Numbered from the stretch's first letter, positions 25,734 to 35,516 are shown. The stretch is 64,000 nucleotides of DNA from Halobellus captivus (GCF_007655485.1 NZ_VJXQ01000002.1:195802-259801); one strand, 5' to 3'. Made by a program: numbers and translations. Notes: generated by a model not told the origin, from the sequence alone.

Positions 25734-25891
25734 GTGGCGTACCTGCGCGTCGCGCGGTAAGACGCTATCGGTCGGCGAAGTGTGCGGTCTCGGAGGACTA
25801 GTCGGAGGACGGGCGAGCATCGACACCGTCGAACGTGTCGTCGACGCCGCGAGGGACGCCAAGGGGAGCTACCTCGTCGCCCTCGGCGTCG

Positions 25892-26125
25892 TCAGCGGCC
25901 GTTGCCCGGGGAGGGGAGGAACTCCGCCCACCAGCGAAGCAGGAACCACAAGAGTACGACGCCGACACCGAGTCCGCCGACGAACCCGGCGGCGATACTC
26001 GTCGTGGAGCCGCCGCCCTGAACCGCAATGAGCGCGCCGGAGAATCCGACGAGCGCGACGAATCCGAGCTTCAGTCGTCGGCTCGCGACGGTTCGCTCGT
26101 CGTCGGTGAGGCTCGGTCCGACCAC
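25892..26125 (-). CDS. small two-helix membrane protein
   Basis: A 77-residue protein (MVGPSLTDDERTVASRR at the N-terminus) with two hydrophobic helices, about 20-40 and 47-66, and a short basic tail. The N-terminal 19 residues are soluble and charged. It lies between dna2 and a hypothetical gene, all on the minus strand but separated by 60-160 bp. Function unknown. Confidence 0.6.
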   Translation of the reverse strand: MVGPSLTDDERTVASRRLKLGFVALVGFSGALIAVQGGGSTTSIAAGFVGGLGVGVVLLWFLLRWWAEFLPSPGNGR

Positions 26126-26184
26126 TCACGACACCGTCCCGTGCGCTTCTGCTGTCGGACCGGCTTTCGGTTTGGCGATCGGAG

Positions 26185-26742
26185 TCACTGGAATCCGCGG
26201 CCGACGCCGTCGTCCTCGATGAGGTCGTCTAGGTCCTTCGAGAGCAACTCGTCGGCGTCGGCGAACTCGTCCGTGAGGTCGTCGAGACGGTCGGGTCGGC
26301 CGTCGAACTCGTAGTCCATCGGCCCGAACGCCGGGCTTTCGAGCGCGTCCATCATATCCTCGAAGAAGTCATCGGGCGTCGTCGGCGCTTCCGAGTGCAC
26401 CTTGACGGCCTCTTCGAGTCGCTTGGCCATCGATTTCGCGTGATCCTCGTCCTCAGGGGGGGACTGCACCGCGAACCGTCCGCCCTCGTCGCGCCGCTGA
26501 CTGGGTAGCAGCGGTTCGAGGTCGTCGTCGATCCGGCGGGCGACACGGCTCCCGACGCCCCGGAGTTCGGCCGGGTTCTTCGCGTACGTCTTGAGCGCGT
26601 ACACGCCGGCGTCCGGATGGCCCACGTAAAAGTCCTCCCCGAGTCCGCGGCGTCTGTCCCCCGCGACGGCGCGCCAGCCGTCGGGATCGACGTCGGCTTC
26701 GGTCACGTCCGCGAGGATGTCCTGCCAGTCTCTGACGCGCAT
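26185..26742 (-). CDS. hypothetical acidic soluble protein
   Basis: A 185-residue protein starting MRVRDWQDILADVTEADV at ATG 26742; the TATA-like ctttcttcc lies about 27 nt upstream. A middle segment FYVGHPDAGVYALKTYAKNPAELRGVGSRVARRID looks structured, and the C-terminus is strongly acidic (DDLTDEFADADELLSKDLDDLIEDD). No Cys. It seems to be a conserved haloarchaeal protein but I cannot assign a role. A tandem-repeat tract lies upstream of its promoter. Confidence 0.7.
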   Translation of the reverse strand: MRVRDWQDILADVTEADVDPDGWRAVAGDRRRGLGEDFYVGHPDAGVYALKTYAKNPAELRGVGSRVARRIDDDLEPLLPSQRRDEGGRFAVQSPPEDEDHAKSMAKRLEEAVKVHSEAPTTPDDFFEDMMDALESPAFGPMDYEFDGRPDRLDDLTDEFADADELLSKDLDDLIEDDGVGRGFQ

Positions 26743-26815
26743 ACGTCCGTAGATTGCGCCGGGGAAGAAAGAGTATGACGGTCCCAAGTCGATGACACGG
26801 CCGCCGCAAGTCGTT

Positions 26816-26903
26816 CGTGCATCGGTGGCGGATCGATCGTGCGTCGGTGGCGGATCGATTGTGCGCCGAGGGCGGGCCGATCGTGCGTCACTGTGGGATC
26901 GAT
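26816..26903. repeat. four 22-bp tandem repeats
   Basis: Units start at 26816, 26838, 26860 and 26882; the first two differ by one base, the others are diverged, and all end in gat. The tract lies between the zincin gene and the promoter of the 185-residue gene, about 47 bp upstream of its TATA element on the minus strand. Confidence 0.85.
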
Positions 26904-26967
26904 CAGGAATCGATTAAGAGCCAGTTGGAAGGACGATCCCGGTCCCGACCTCCGCCAGATCACCGGC

Positions 26968-27972
26968 CTACGGATCGACTCGCCGGATCCACCGCACGGG
27001 ATCGGCTAACTCGGCGCTCGTCGGCAGGTTCTCCGGGCGCTCCCAGACGGCCGCCGCCGCCTCGACGCCCCGTTCATCGGCCACCGCCCGGAAGAAGCGC
27101 GCGCCGCGTTCGTACTGCCGCCGCTTGAGTCCGAGGCCGAGCAGCCGACGGGCGAGTCGGGCGACCGGCCCGCCGCCGCGGCGACGAGCGTCCAACTTCG
27201 CGCGCAGGTCGGCGTACTCGGCGTCGAACGCGCGGTCCATCAGCATCTCGGCGTAGCCCTCGACGGCCGTCATCGCGACGTTCAGATCGTGGAACGCCTC
27301 CCGGTCGAACCCGCCCTTCGTGAGCGTCTCCAGCCCGTCTTCCATCCGCGATTCGAGGTATTCGGAGAGCCACGGGGCGGCCCCGAACTCGGCGGCGTGA
27401 GCGACCTCGTGGAACGCGATCCAGCGTCGAAATCGGGCGTAGTCCACGTCGAGCGCGTCGGCGGCGTCGACGATGTTCGGGTGAACGAAGTAGAGGCTGT
27501 GCTCGGGGTCGTTCCCGCCGTTGACCCCGGCCTCCGTCGACAGATCGCCCTCTGCCAACAGCAGCGGATCGTACTGCCCGAGGACGTGGGAGGCGAGAAA
27601 CGAGAGCATAACCGTCATCGAACCGGTGTTGACGACCCGCGTCGCGTTGGGAAACGCGACCTGCAGTTCCGACTCGACCGGGCGCATCACCCGACGGAAC
27701 GTCGCGACGTTCGCGTCGATCCAGTGGTGGCGGTTCTGGACTTCGATCGTCTCCGGAACGTCGAAGTCGAGACCACCGACCGATCGCAGTCGCTCGCGGG
27801 CGTCGCGAACGTCCGCCGCGTACCCCGATTTCTCGGTCGCGGTGAGTTCGAGCGACCCCGCGTCGGTGGCGCTCTTCGCGGCCGTGGTGACGGCGCCCCA
27901 GTCGATGTACCCGGAGCTTTCGTCACCCTCCGAGGCGCCCGCGATCGCGCGAACGCTCCGATAAAGGTCCAT
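26968..27972 (-). CDS. zinc-dependent metalloprotease (zincin, DUF2342-like)
   Basis: A 334-residue protein with the gluzincin motif HEVAHAAEF at 188-196 (His188, Glu189, His192). The surrounding layout, helical N-terminus with IEVQNRHHWIDANVATF, then NTGSMTVMLSFLASHVLGQYDPLL and YFVHPNIV before the HEXXH and MTAVEGYAEMLMDRAFD after it, matches the archaeal and actinobacterial zinc-dependent metalloprotease family of unknown substrate. No signal peptide, so probably cytoplasmic. It lies downstream of the persulfide dioxygenase gene with an 85-bp gap. Confidence 0.85.
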   Translation of the reverse strand: MDLYRSVRAIAGASEGDESSGYIDWGAVTTAAKSATDAGSLELTATEKSGYAADVRDARERLRSVGGLDFDVPETIEVQNRHHWIDANVATFRRVMRPVESELQVAFPNATRVVNTGSMTVMLSFLASHVLGQYDPLLLAEGDLSTEAGVNGGNDPEHSLYFVHPNIVDAADALDVDYARFRRWIAFHEVAHAAEFGAAPWLSEYLESRMEDGLETLTKGGFDREAFHDLNVAMTAVEGYAEMLMDRAFDAEYADLRAKLDARRRGGGPVARLARRLLGLGLKRRQYERGARFFRAVADERGVEAAAAVWERPENLPTSAELADPVRWIRRVDP

Positions 27973-28057
27973 ACGGGGTGGTGGGGACCGGCGGGCAAAA
28001 CCCTTGTTCCGGCGCGTATTTCCTGGGATGGTCGCTCCGGACGGGCGCCGCGCGCGT

Positions 28058-29212
28058 TCAGTTCGCCGCGCAGTTGTTCGGTCCCAACTCGACCTCCGTC
28101 GCCTCGTCTTCGCCGAGTTCGCGTCGGCCGCGGTTCACGGCGATGACGGTCTCGTAGTTCGGCGGCTTCTCGTTTTCGCCGCCCGCAAGGCGTTCGACGA
28201 ACGCCGCCTCGTCGAGTCCGAGCAGATCGAGTTCCGCGCGAAGGTCGCCGAGCGTGGCCGCGATCAACTCGCCCGGCTCGCCGACGCTGAATCGCCCGTC
28301 GACGGAGACCGAGACGTGTCCGGGCAGGACGACGACGTCGTCCGAGAGCGAACGGTACCGCTCGTGGAGCGTCTCGTAGAGGAGCTTCGCGCCGCGCTCT
28401 GCACCCTCCTCGCCGAACTCCAGTTCGGTTCGGCCGACGCTCTCGACGAACAGCGTGTCCGCCGAGAGCAGGTACGTCCCGTCGATCAGGAGGTTCACGA
28501 GCTCGGTGGTATGGCCCGGCGCCCCCAGTACCTCGACGTCGACGCCCCCGATCGAGAGCGTGTCGCCGTCCGCCAGCGGTTCGTAGTCGTAGGCGACGTC
28601 CCGCGCGTCGGCCTCGGCGCTCAGGTAGTACGGTACCGAGAGTCGCTCGGCCAACGCGCGCCCGCCGGAGACGTGGTCCGCGTGAATGTGCGTGTCGAGG
28701 ACGCCCGTGACTACCATCCCGTTGTCGGCTGCGACGAGCTCGAACTCGTGGTGTTGGCGCGTGGCGTCGACGACGAGCGCCTCGCCCGCGTCCCTGTCGC
28801 CGACGACGTACCCGAGACAACCCTTCGCGCGGCGTTGGACCTGCGCGACGAACAGGTCACCGTCGGTCTCGACCTCCACGACGTCGTAGAGTTTGCTCCA
28901 GTCCTCCATTCCGCCTTTCACGACGCTGACGTCGTATCCCCGCTCGGACAGCTCGAAGCCGAACGACGTCGACGAGAGCCCCTTCCCGCAGATGACGGCG
29001 ACGGGCCCGCCATCGATCATCGATTCGACCTCGCGCCACTCGCGGCCGTTCCCGAGGCCCTCTATGGGGTGATACGGAATGTTCACTGCGTCCGGGACGT
29101 GCCACGCCTCGAAGCTCTCCGGGGGGCGCGTGTCGACGACGGTGAGGCCCTCGCCCGCGTCGATCGCCGCGGCGAGTTCTCCGACGGTAAGTTGATCGAG
29201 GAGTTTCGGCAT
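28058..29212 (-). CDS. rhodanese-persulfide dioxygenase (ETHE1-like MBL fold), copy 1
   Basis: A 384-residue two-domain enzyme. Residues 1-110 are a rhodanese domain with active-site Cys75 (VAVICGKGLSS); residues 120-300 are an ETHE1/glyoxalase II-like domain with metal site His175-His177-Asp179-His180 (DTHIHADHVSGG). Such proteins oxidise glutathione- or low-molecular-weight persulfide to sulfite and move sulfane sulfur. The rhodanese is N-terminal, the reverse of many bacterial fusions. The C-terminus EVELGPNNCAAN is shared with the second copy at 60796-61908. A TATA-like gattattc lies at about 29237. It is not in an obvious operon. Confidence 0.87.
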   Translation of the reverse strand: MPKLLDQLTVGELAAAIDAGEGLTVVDTRPPESFEAWHVPDAVNIPYHPIEGLGNGREWREVESMIDGGPVAVICGKGLSSTSFGFELSERGYDVSVVKGGMEDWSKLYDVVEVETDGDLFVAQVQRRAKGCLGYVVGDRDAGEALVVDATRQHHEFELVAADNGMVVTGVLDTHIHADHVSGGRALAERLSVPYYLSAEADARDVAYDYEPLADGDTLSIGGVDVEVLGAPGHTTELVNLLIDGTYLLSADTLFVESVGRTELEFGEEGAERGAKLLYETLHERYRSLSDDVVVLPGHVSVSVDGRFSVGEPGELIAATLGDLRAELDLLGLDEAAFVERLAGGENEKPPNYETVIAVNRGRRELGEDEATEVELGPNNCAAN

Positions 29213-29354
29213 ACTGGTAGTACGGGATAGACGTGAATAATCGTTTCTGGCGAGTCCTCGACCCAGCCGCTACAGGCCAGCCAACCTCGACGCCAGCAGC
29301 GGCTCTGGAGTGCGGAAACAGAACTGGAAAAGTCTCTGCGAGCGTCGAAAGCCG

Positions 29355-30170
29355 CTAGATCTCGTCCTCGAAGTCTTCGAGGGCGTAGACGGTGTCGGTG
29401 CCGCGGCGGTCGAGCGTCTCGTTGGCGAGCAGCCAGTAGACGACCGACAGCGCGCGTCGACCCTTGTTGTTCGTCGGAACGACGAGGTCAACGTTGCTCG
29501 TCTGGTTGTTCGAGTCACACATCGCGATGACGGGGATGCCGACCGTGATGGCCTCCTTCACCGCCTGTGCGTCTCCGATCGGGTCGGTGACGACGACCAC
29601 GTCGGGTTCGATGTACCCGGCGTAGTCGGGGTTCGTCAGCGTCCCCGGGATGAATCGGCCGGTGCGAGCGCGCGCGCCGACCGCGTCGGCGAACTTCGTC
29701 GCCGGGAAGCGGCCGTACTGGCGCGAACTCGTGACCAGGATCTGTTCGGGGTCGTAGCTCGCGAGGAAGTCCGCGGCCGTCCGGATCCGCGAGTCGGTCT
29801 GGCTGACGTCCAGCACGTACAAACCGTCGTCGCGGACGCGGTGGATGAACCGCTCCATATCCTCGGTCTTCTGCTGGGTCCCGATGTGGACACCCGCCGA
29901 CAGGTAGTCCTCGACGGGGATGAGCAGGTCCGCTTCGTCGTCGGGCATCACGTCCTCGTCGAACGTTGGTTCTGCCGCTGCTTCGGCCTCGGCAGCCTCG
30001 TCGGCGGCCGCGCCGTCGTCGGCGTCGACCTCGTCCTCGGCGGCCTCGGCGACCGGTTCGGTCGTCTCGGCGTCGGCCTCGGTCGTCGCTTCGACGTCTT
30101 CGGCGGCCGCCTCGGCCACTTCCGACTCGTCGTCGACGACTTCGACCGCGTCGTTGTCGTTCTCTGTCAT
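29355..30170 (-). CDS. rpsB: 30S ribosomal protein uS2
   Basis: Archaeal S2 of 271 residues. The ribosomal fold begins at about residue 80 ([41 protein letters not shown]) and runs to the end. It is preceded by some 75 residues made almost only of Glu, Asp, Ala and Val, a halophile-type acidic extension that is longer than usual. ATG overlaps the eno stop by 4 nt; it is the last gene of the S13-S2 operon. Confidence 0.97.
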   Translation of the reverse strand: MTENDNDAVEVVDDESEVAEAAAEDVEATTEADAETTEPVAEAAEDEVDADDGAAADEAAEAEAAAEPTFDEDVMPDDEADLLIPVEDYLSAGVHIGTQQKTEDMERFIHRVRDDGLYVLDVSQTDSRIRTAADFLASYDPEQILVTSSRQYGRFPATKFADAVGARARTGRFIPGTLTNPDYAGYIEPDVVVVTDPIGDAQAVKEAITVGIPVIAMCDSNNQTSNVDLVVPTNNKGRRALSVVYWLLANETLDRRGTDTVYALEDFEDEI

Positions 30171-31372
30171 ACTGCGTCGTCCGCGATGCGGATGAGTTCG
30201 TTGAGTTTGGCGGTTCGCTCGCCGCCGACCGTGCCGGTCTTGATGAATCCGGCGTCGGTCGCCACGGCGAGGTGTGCGATCGTCGTATCCTCGGTTTCGC
30301 CCGAACGGTGCGAGATGACCGTCTCGTAGCCGTTCTCGGTCGCCAGTTCGATCGCGTCGAAGGCGTCCGACAGCGAGCCGATCTGGTTGGGTTTGATAAG
30401 GATCGAGTTGGCGGCGTCGGCATCGATACCCGCCTGCAGGCGCTCGACGTTCGTCACGAAGAGGTCGTCGCCGCAGATGAGCGTCTGATCGCCGACGCGC
30501 CCGGTGAGCTCTGCGAAGCCCTCGTAGTCGTTCTCGTCGAGGGGGTCCTCGACGTAGACGAGGTCGTACTCCGTCACCATCTCGGCGACGTAGTCGACCT
30601 GTTCGGCCGTCGATTTGACTTCGTCACCGTAGACGTAGCCGTCCTCCTCGGCGTCGTAGAGCTCGGCGGCGGCCATATCCAGGCCGAATCCGATCTCGAA
30701 CCCGAGTTCGTCGCTTACGTCGTCGACGGCCTCGTCGACGACCTCGAACGCCTCGGCGTCCGAAATCGGCGGGGCCCACGCGCCCTCGTCACCCTTGGCC
30801 GCGGGAACCCCGCGGTCGTCGAGGAGTTCGGAGATGCGCGCGTGGACGGCCGCGTTCGCGAAGACGGCCTCGGAGACGCTCGGCGCGCCGATCGGCGCGG
30901 CGAGGAACTCCTGGATGTGGGTCGCTTCCTTGGCGTGCTCGCCGCCGCCGACGACGTTTCCGAGGGGGGTCGGGAACGACTCCCCGCGGAAGGTGCCGCC
31001 GAGGTGCTGATACAGCGGCGCGCCGAGGACGTCGGCTCCGGCCTTCGCGGCCGCCATCGAGATGGCGACGGCGCTGTTCGCGCCGATCTCCGAGAAGTTG
31101 TCGGTGCCGTCGGCCGCGCGGAGCGCGGCGTCGACCTCGCGCTGGTTTCCGGCGTAGACTTCGCCGACGAGCCGCGGGAGCGCGCGCTCTCGGGCTGCGG
31201 CGATAGCCTGGGCCGGATCGAGTTCGATTGCCTCGTACTCGCCCGTGCTCGCGCCGCTCGGTGCGGCAGCACGGCCGAATCCGCCGGATTCGGTTAGGAC
31301 GTCGGCCTCGACGGTCGGGTTCCCCCGGGAGTCGAGGATGCGACGGAGCGAGACGTTCGTGATCAGCGTCAT
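30167..31372 (-). CDS. eno: enolase
   Basis: Phosphopyruvate hydratase (2-phosphoglycerate to phosphoenolpyruvate), 401 residues. N-terminal [15 protein letters not shown], the [17 protein letters not shown] loop ([16 protein letters not shown]), the metal-binding [13 protein letters not shown] and CGDDLFVTN, the catalytic [10 protein letters not shown] and the C-terminal [18 protein letters not shown] are all present. In archaea eno commonly sits in the rpoN-rpoK-rpsB ribosomal operon, as here, with 1 bp to rpoK and a 4-nt overlap with rpsB. Confidence 0.97.
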   Translation of the reverse strand: MTLITNVSLRRILDSRGNPTVEADVLTESGGFGRAAAPSGASTGEYEAIELDPAQAIAAARERALPRLVGEVYAGNQREVDAALRAADGTDNFSEIGANSAVAISMAAAKAGADVLGAPLYQHLGGTFRGESFPTPLGNVVGGGEHAKEATHIQEFLAAPIGAPSVSEAVFANAAVHARISELLDDRGVPAAKGDEGAWAPPISDAEAFEVVDEAVDDVSDELGFEIGFGLDMAAAELYDAEEDGYVYGDEVKSTAEQVDYVAEMVTEYDLVYVEDPLDENDYEGFAELTGRVGDQTLICGDDLFVTNVERLQAGIDADAANSILIKPNQIGSLSDAFDAIELATENGYETVISHRSGETEDTTIAHLAVATDAGFIKTGTVGGERTAKLNELIRIADDAV

Positions 31373-31373
31373 C

Positions 31374-31556
31374 TCACTTTCCCTCGCGCTTGACCGTGAA
31401 CGGGAGAACCCCGGCGTCGTACTCCTCGGCGGCGACCAGGATCGGTTCGGACTGGTCGGTGTCGACGAGGACGGGCGCGCCGTAGGACACCTGCAGCGCT
31501 CGCGCGCCGAGGATGCGGGCCTTCTCGTACCGGTTGTACTGGGTGTTTCCGCTCAT
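31374..31556 (-). CDS. rpoK: DNA-directed RNA polymerase subunit K (RpoK/Rpb6)
   Basis: A 60-residue small RNA polymerase subunit, homologous to eukaryotic Rpb6 and bacterial omega, that helps assembly of the large subunits. The core [25 protein letters not shown] is the conserved Rpb6 helix region. It overlaps rpoN by 4 nt and ends 1 bp before eno. Confidence 0.95.
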   Translation of the reverse strand: MSGNTQYNRYEKARILGARALQVSYGAPVLVDTDQSEPILVAAEEYDAGVLPFTVKREGK

Positions 31557-31747
31557 TGGTAGGGGGCGACGACGTCGACGAGGTCCTTGTGCGAAACCAT
31601 CATCCGTCGGCAGCAGTGCCGATTGACGCCGAGCTCGTCGAGCACGGCGGCCGGATCTTCGTCGCCCTCACGGGCGCGCTCTTTGAACTCGTCCCAGTGC
31701 TCGCCGACGACGTTGCCGCAGGTGAAACACCGGACGGGTATCATCAT
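31553..31747 (-). CDS. rpoN: DNA-directed RNA polymerase subunit N (RpoN/Rpb10)
   Basis: A 64-residue zinc-binding subunit homologous to Rpb10. [21 protein letters not shown] carries the first CxxC and [14 protein letters not shown] the CC pair that complete the zinc site. Two adjacent ATGs make the exact start ambiguous by one codon. It lies between rps9 (12 bp away) and rpoK (4-nt overlap). Confidence 0.96.
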   Translation of the reverse strand: MMIPVRCFTCGNVVGEHWDEFKERAREGDEDPAAVLDELGVNRHCCRRMMVSHKDLVDVVAPYQ

Positions 31748-31759
31748 AGTTGAATCACC

Positions 31760-32158
31760 TCAGCGGTAGGACTTCTGATAGCGCGCTCGTGCGCCCGGTC
31801 CGCCCCATTTCTTGGACTCAGACTGACGCACGTCGTTGACGAGCAGCGAGCGGTCGAACTCCATGTACGCGTCACGGAGTTCCGCGTCGTTGAGATACTG
31901 GACCAGCCCGCGGGCGATCGCCGTCCGCGCGGCGTCGGCCTGTCCGGCGAAGCCGCCGCCGGAGACGCTGATGTCGATGTCGACCTGCGATCGGAGATCC
32001 TCACCGGCGATGCGGAACGGCTCCAGCATCTTCAGGCGGGCCATCTCCGGCTCGACGAGTTCGACCGGCTGGGAGTCGATTCGGACGCGACCCTCGCCCT
32101 CGCGCACGGTGGCGCGGGCGACGGCCGTCTTCTTCTTACCAGAGGTGTTCGTTACCAT
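31760..32158 (-). CDS. rps9: 30S ribosomal protein uS9
   Basis: 132 residues: [23 protein letters not shown] at the N-terminus, [26 protein letters not shown] in the middle and the C-terminal [17 protein letters not shown] whose Arg ending reaches the P-site tRNA in ribosomes. Overlaps the rpl13 stop by 7 nt within the operon. Confidence 0.97.
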   Translation of the reverse strand: MVTNTSGKKKTAVARATVREGEGRVRIDSQPVELVEPEMARLKMLEPFRIAGEDLRSQVDIDISVSGGGFAGQADAARTAIARGLVQYLNDAELRDAYMEFDRSLLVNDVRQSESKKWGGPGARARYQKSYR

Positions 32159-32589
32159 GTGACTTTTGCCCCCAGATTCTCGGAGATTTCTCCGAGGGTG
32201 AGGAACTTGATGTTCGAGAGTCGGTCCAGCGTGGTGTCTTCGAGCGCCTCGCCGTCCTCGTCGAACGGGTTGCCCACGTAGACGCGGACGTCCGAGAGCG
32301 CTTCGCGACCGCGCTGTTTCTTGTGCGGCAGCATCCCGCGCACCGCGCGCTTGAAGATGCCGTCCGGACGCGTCGGGTAGTGCGGTCCGCGGTCGGAGCC
32401 GACCTCCGCTCGCTTTCCGTACGTGGCCATCACGTCGTCCTCCGAGCCCGTGATGACGGCGTCCTCGGCGTTGACGATCGCGATCGTTTCACCCGCGAGC
32501 GCCCGCTGGGCGACCTCGCTGGCGACGCGACCGACGATGCAGTTTCGCGCGTCGACGACGACGTCGGCGTCGAACTCTGCGAGGCTCAT
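32152..32589 (-). CDS. rpl13: 50S ribosomal protein uL13
   Basis: 145 residues starting [24 protein letters not shown] at ATG 32589, which overlaps the rpl18e stop (ATGA). [23 protein letters not shown] is the L13 signature region. A longer open frame upstream is antisense-like and lacks L13 similarity. Confidence 0.96.
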   Translation of the reverse strand: MSLAEFDADVVVDARNCIVGRVASEVAQRALAGETIAIVNAEDAVITGSEDDVMATYGKRAEVGSDRGPHYPTRPDGIFKRAVRGMLPHKKQRGREALSDVRVYVGNPFDEDGEALEDTTLDRLSNIKFLTLGEISENLGAKVTW

Positions 32590-32936
32590 CGGATCACCCG
32601 CACGTTGCTTCCGTCGGGGTTCTCCTCGATGGCGCGTTCGAGCGCCACGGTGTCCCCGACCTGTTCGATCTTTGTTCGAGCGGACGACGAGAAGTCGACC
32701 GCCGCGACTGTAACGTTCTTCTGCAGCGCCCCACTCCCCAGCACCTTGCCGGGGACGACGACGGTCTCGTCCTCGCGTGCGTATCGTTCGATACGCCCGA
32801 GGTTGACCTCCGCGTGGGTGCGCCGCGGCTTCTCCAGACGGTCCGCGACGTCCTGCCAAATGTTGGCACCGGACTCGCGAGAGACCGCCTTCAGCTCGGC
32901 GATGAGACTGTTGAGTCTCGGATTCGTCTTACTCAT
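32586..32936 (-). CDS. rpl18e: 50S ribosomal protein eL18
   Basis: 116 residues ([28 protein letters not shown] and [20 protein letters not shown]), the archaeal/eukaryotic L18e protein. It follows tRNA-Leu by about 60 bp, the arrangement known from Haloarcula, and is the first protein gene of the L18e-L13-S9 block. Confidence 0.96.
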   Translation of the reverse strand: MSKTNPRLNSLIAELKAVSRESGANIWQDVADRLEKPRRTHAEVNLGRIERYAREDETVVVPGKVLGSGALQKNVTVAAVDFSSSARTKIEQVGDTVALERAIEENPDGSNVRVIR

Positions 32937-32957
32937 TATCTGTCTCCTGAGAGAGGT

Positions 32958-32979
32958 GCGACTGGCTTCGACCAGTCGC
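32958..32979. repeat. 8-bp stem hairpin between tRNA-Leu and rpl18e
   Basis: gcgactgg and ccagtcgc flank the loop cttcga, and cctgagaga is repeated on both sides. A transcript hairpin here could separate tRNA-Leu processing from translation of rpl18e. Confidence 0.45.
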
Positions 32980-32995
32980 CTGAGAGAATTCGGAG

Positions 32996-33080
32996 TGCAG
33001 GGAGCAGGATTTGAACCTGCGGACCCCTATGGGACAGCGCCCTGAACGCTGCGCCGTTGGCCAGACTTGGCTATCCCTGC
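32996..33080 (-). tRNA. tRNA-Leu (anticodon CAG)
   Basis: 85 nt class II tRNA. Acceptor gcaggga pairs with tccctgc, discriminator A; anticodon stem cagcg/cgctg with loop ttcaggg gives CAG; a long variable arm and a gcagg-ttcaaat-cctgc T arm follow. It lies in the ribosomal operon between rpoD and rpl18e. No CCA is encoded and no intron is seen. Confidence 0.95.
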
Positions 33081-33259
33081 TCGCACTCCGATCTACTGCG
33101 TGCCCCTTCAAACTCCTTTCGATCTGGCAACGCCGATCGCCGCTGCGCCGTGCCGCGTCGATCGCGGCGCTACCGGCGCGCTCCGTCGTCTTCGCCGTCG
33201 AAGACGCCGACTGCGCGGCGGGCGAACGTCGGGTGTTGAGTGAAGGGACAGACATTGTG

Positions 33260-34042
33260 CTATATCGCGACTTTCTCTTCGAGTTCCGCTGCGCGGTCGC
33301 CGAGCGATCCGGCGGCGCGAAGCACCAGTTCCTCGACGGTGAACGACCCGTCGGTCTCCACGTGGAAGACGAACGCGTCGGACACGTCGTGAACCTCGAC
33401 CTCCTTGCCCGGATACCGGTTCGTGAGGTCGTTTTCGAACGTGTCGGTGAGGACGAGATCGCCGTTCGTGGCGTTCTCGTCGGCCGCGTGTTCCGCCGCG
33501 GCCTCTTCGATCACGCCGCGCAGGATGTTCGGCTCCTGGGAGTCGAACTCACCGGCGTCGCCGACGGCCTCCACGCGCTGGAGGTGTCGGTAGCCGACGG
33601 AGACGCCGCCCTGGTGTTTGGCGTGCGACTTCCCGCGATCGAGGACGGCGTCGGCCTCGAACTGGAGGTGTTGGTCCTCCTTCAGCTCGATGATGGGGAT
33701 GTTCTCGTCCGCCGGTTGGACGAGCGCGTCCGACGACTCGATGTCGCCGGAGTACGCTGTCCCCGGTCCTCGCACGTCGAGTGCGAGGGTCACGGTGTCG
33801 CCGACCTCGAAGTCGTCGAGCGGCGTCGTCAGCGGGACGAGTCCCAGTCGAAGACCGATCATCTCGTCGAACATCACTGACGTGTTCTCGACGAACCGAA
33901 CGGTGTCGATGCTGAACGTCGGAACGTCGGCCACCATCGCCCGGCGGATGCCGTTGGCGACGGCTGGTGACGCGCCGCGGACGAGGAACCGGGCCTCCCG
34001 ATCGCCGCCTTCGATGAACTCGACCTCGAAATCGTTCGTCAT
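33260..34042 (-). CDS. rpoD: DNA-directed RNA polymerase subunit D (Rpb3-like)
   Basis: A 260-residue homologue of eukaryotic Rpb3 and bacterial alpha, starting [21 protein letters not shown] at ATG 34042. [21 protein letters not shown] and [10 protein letters not shown] are the dimerisation-domain motifs. The insert domain has no Cys at all, so the iron-sulfur cluster found in some archaeal D subunits is absent. It is 10 bp downstream of rps11. Confidence 0.96.
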   Translation of the reverse strand: MTNDFEVEFIEGGDREARFLVRGASPAVANGIRRAMVADVPTFSIDTVRFVENTSVMFDEMIGLRLGLVPLTTPLDDFEVGDTVTLALDVRGPGTAYSGDIESSDALVQPADENIPIIELKEDQHLQFEADAVLDRGKSHAKHQGGVSVGYRHLQRVEAVGDAGEFDSQEPNILRGVIEEAAAEHAADENATNGDLVLTDTFENDLTNRYPGKEVEVHDVSDAFVFHVETDGSFTVEELVLRAAGSLGDRAAELEEKVAI

Positions 34043-34052
34043 TTGTGAGTCC

Positions 34053-34448
34053 TCAGAGTCGGCTGTTTTTCGGCGCACGCGTTCCGTCGTGCGGGATCGG
34101 CGTCACGTCCTCGATGCGGCCGATCTCGAGTCCGGCGCGAGCGAGCGAGCGGATCGTCGCCTGCGCGCCGGGGCCGGGGCTCTTGTTGTCGTTCCCGCCC
34201 GGTCCGCGGACGCGAACGTGCAGGCCCTCGATGCCCGCCGCCTTGATCTCCTCTGCGACGGACTCGGCCATCTGCATCGCGGCGTACGGCGACGCCTCGT
34301 CGCGGTTCTGCTTCACCACGGCGCCGCCGGACGACTTCACGATCGTCTCCGCTCCGGTCAGGTCCGTGACCGTGATGAGCGTGTTGTTGAACGACGCGTG
34401 GACGTGGGCGATTCCCCACTTGTCTTGGGTTGTTTCGGATTCGCTCAT
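34053..34448 (-). CDS. rps11: 30S ribosomal protein uS11
   Basis: 131 residues with [25 protein letters not shown] near the start and the universal [28 protein letters not shown] and [19 protein letters not shown]-terminal region. Spacing of 3 bp from rps4. Confidence 0.97.
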   Translation of the reverse strand: MSESETTQDKWGIAHVHASFNNTLITVTDLTGAETIVKSSGGAVVKQNRDEASPYAAMQMAESVAEEIKAAGIEGLHVRVRGPGGNDNKSPGPGAQATIRSLARAGLEIGRIEDVTPIPHDGTRAPKNSRL

Positions 34449-34451
34449 GGG

Positions 34452-34979
34452 TTACTCCTGTCCCTCCGCGCGCTCGGGGTGTAGGTCGTCCGCGAGCGGA
34501 CTCGTCTCGTCGAACGCGATGGTGTCCTCTTCGGTCACCTCGATGGTCTTCGACGGGCGCGTGACACGCGCGTCGTCGACGACGACGTGGCCGTGGACGA
34601 TGAACTGTCGCGCCTGCTGGGGCGTACTCGCGAGCCCCTTCCGGTACGCGACCGTCTGCAGACGACGTTCGAGAATGTCCGTGACGTCGAGACCGAGGAC
34701 GCGACTGATGTCGTCGCCCTCCGAGAGGACGCCGTAGCGGCGCAGTCGCGTGAGGAACTCCGCTCCGGCCGCCTCGGCTTCCTCCAGGTCTCCCTGGGCG
34801 TCGCCGATGAGCCGTCGCGCCTCGCGTCGGTAGTTACGAAGCTCCGACTGGGCGCGCCAGAGCTCCTCTTTGTTCTTCAGGCCGTAGCGGCCGAGAAGGT
34901 CACCCTCCTGAGCGATTCGCTCGCCCTGGAACGGGTGATTCGGCGTCTCGTACCGCTTGGTGTTGTTTCCGGTCGCCAT
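34452..34979 (-). CDS. rps4: 30S ribosomal protein uS4
   Basis: 175 residues, archaeal-type S4 with the S4 RNA-binding domain at about 100-165 (LERRLQTVAYRKGLASTPQQARQFIVHGHVVVDDARVTRPS). GRYGLKNKEELWRAQSELRNYRREAR is the characteristic N-terminal helix. 3 bp from rps13. Confidence 0.97.
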   Translation of the reverse strand: MATGNNTKRYETPNHPFQGERIAQEGDLLGRYGLKNKEELWRAQSELRNYRREARRLIGDAQGDLEEAEAAGAEFLTRLRRYGVLSEGDDISRVLGLDVTDILERRLQTVAYRKGLASTPQQARQFIVHGHVVVDDARVTRPSKTIEVTEEDTIAFDETSPLADDLHPERAEGQE

Positions 34980-34982
34980 TGG

Positions 34983-35516
34983 TTATTCGTCGTCGCCCTC
35001 CTCGGCGGCGGCGGCCTCCTCGGCCGCCTCCTCTTTGATCGCCTCCACGTTGACACCGATCGTTCCTTCAGTGCGCCCGGTGGACTTCGTCCGCTGTCCG
35101 CGGACCTTCTGTCCGCGCTGGTGGCGGACGCCCTTGTAGGAGTTGATCATCTTCATACGGTTGATGTCGTGGCGGCGCTTCTCTTCGAGGTCCGAGCCGG
35201 TCTCGTGGGTGGTGTCCCCGCTGAAGAAGTCGCTTCGGCGGTTGGCCATCCACTCGGGGATGTGCTCGTCGAAGTTCTCGACGACCTCGACGACGGAGTC
35301 GATCTCGTCGTCCTCGAGCAGACCGAACGTCGCGTGTCGGTCCACATCCGCGGCGTCGGCAACGATGCGCGCCGTGCGCTTACCGATTCCTTTCATATCG
35401 CTGAGACTTCGCTCTACCGTCTTCGTCCCGTCGAGATCGGTCTGTCCGATCCGGACGAAGTATCGGAGGTCTTCCTCCTCCTCGGGAGCGTCGTCCTGTG
35501 GTTCTTCTGCACTCAT
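34983..35516 (-). CDS. rps13: 30S ribosomal protein uS13
   Basis: 177 residues, YFVRIGQTDLDGTKTVERSLSDMKGIGKRTARIVADAA at the N-terminus and SYKGVRHQRGQKVRGQRTKSTGRTEG at the basic C-terminal tail, followed by a short acidic Ala/Glu stretch. It is the first protein gene of the operon, 20 bp after tRNA-Ser. Confidence 0.97.
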   Translation of the reverse strand: MSAEEPQDDAPEEEEDLRYFVRIGQTDLDGTKTVERSLSDMKGIGKRTARIVADAADVDRHATFGLLEDDEIDSVVEVVENFDEHIPEWMANRRSDFFSGDTTHETGSDLEEKRRHDINRMKMINSYKGVRHQRGQKVRGQRTKSTGRTEGTIGVNVEAIKEEAAEEAAAAEEGDDE

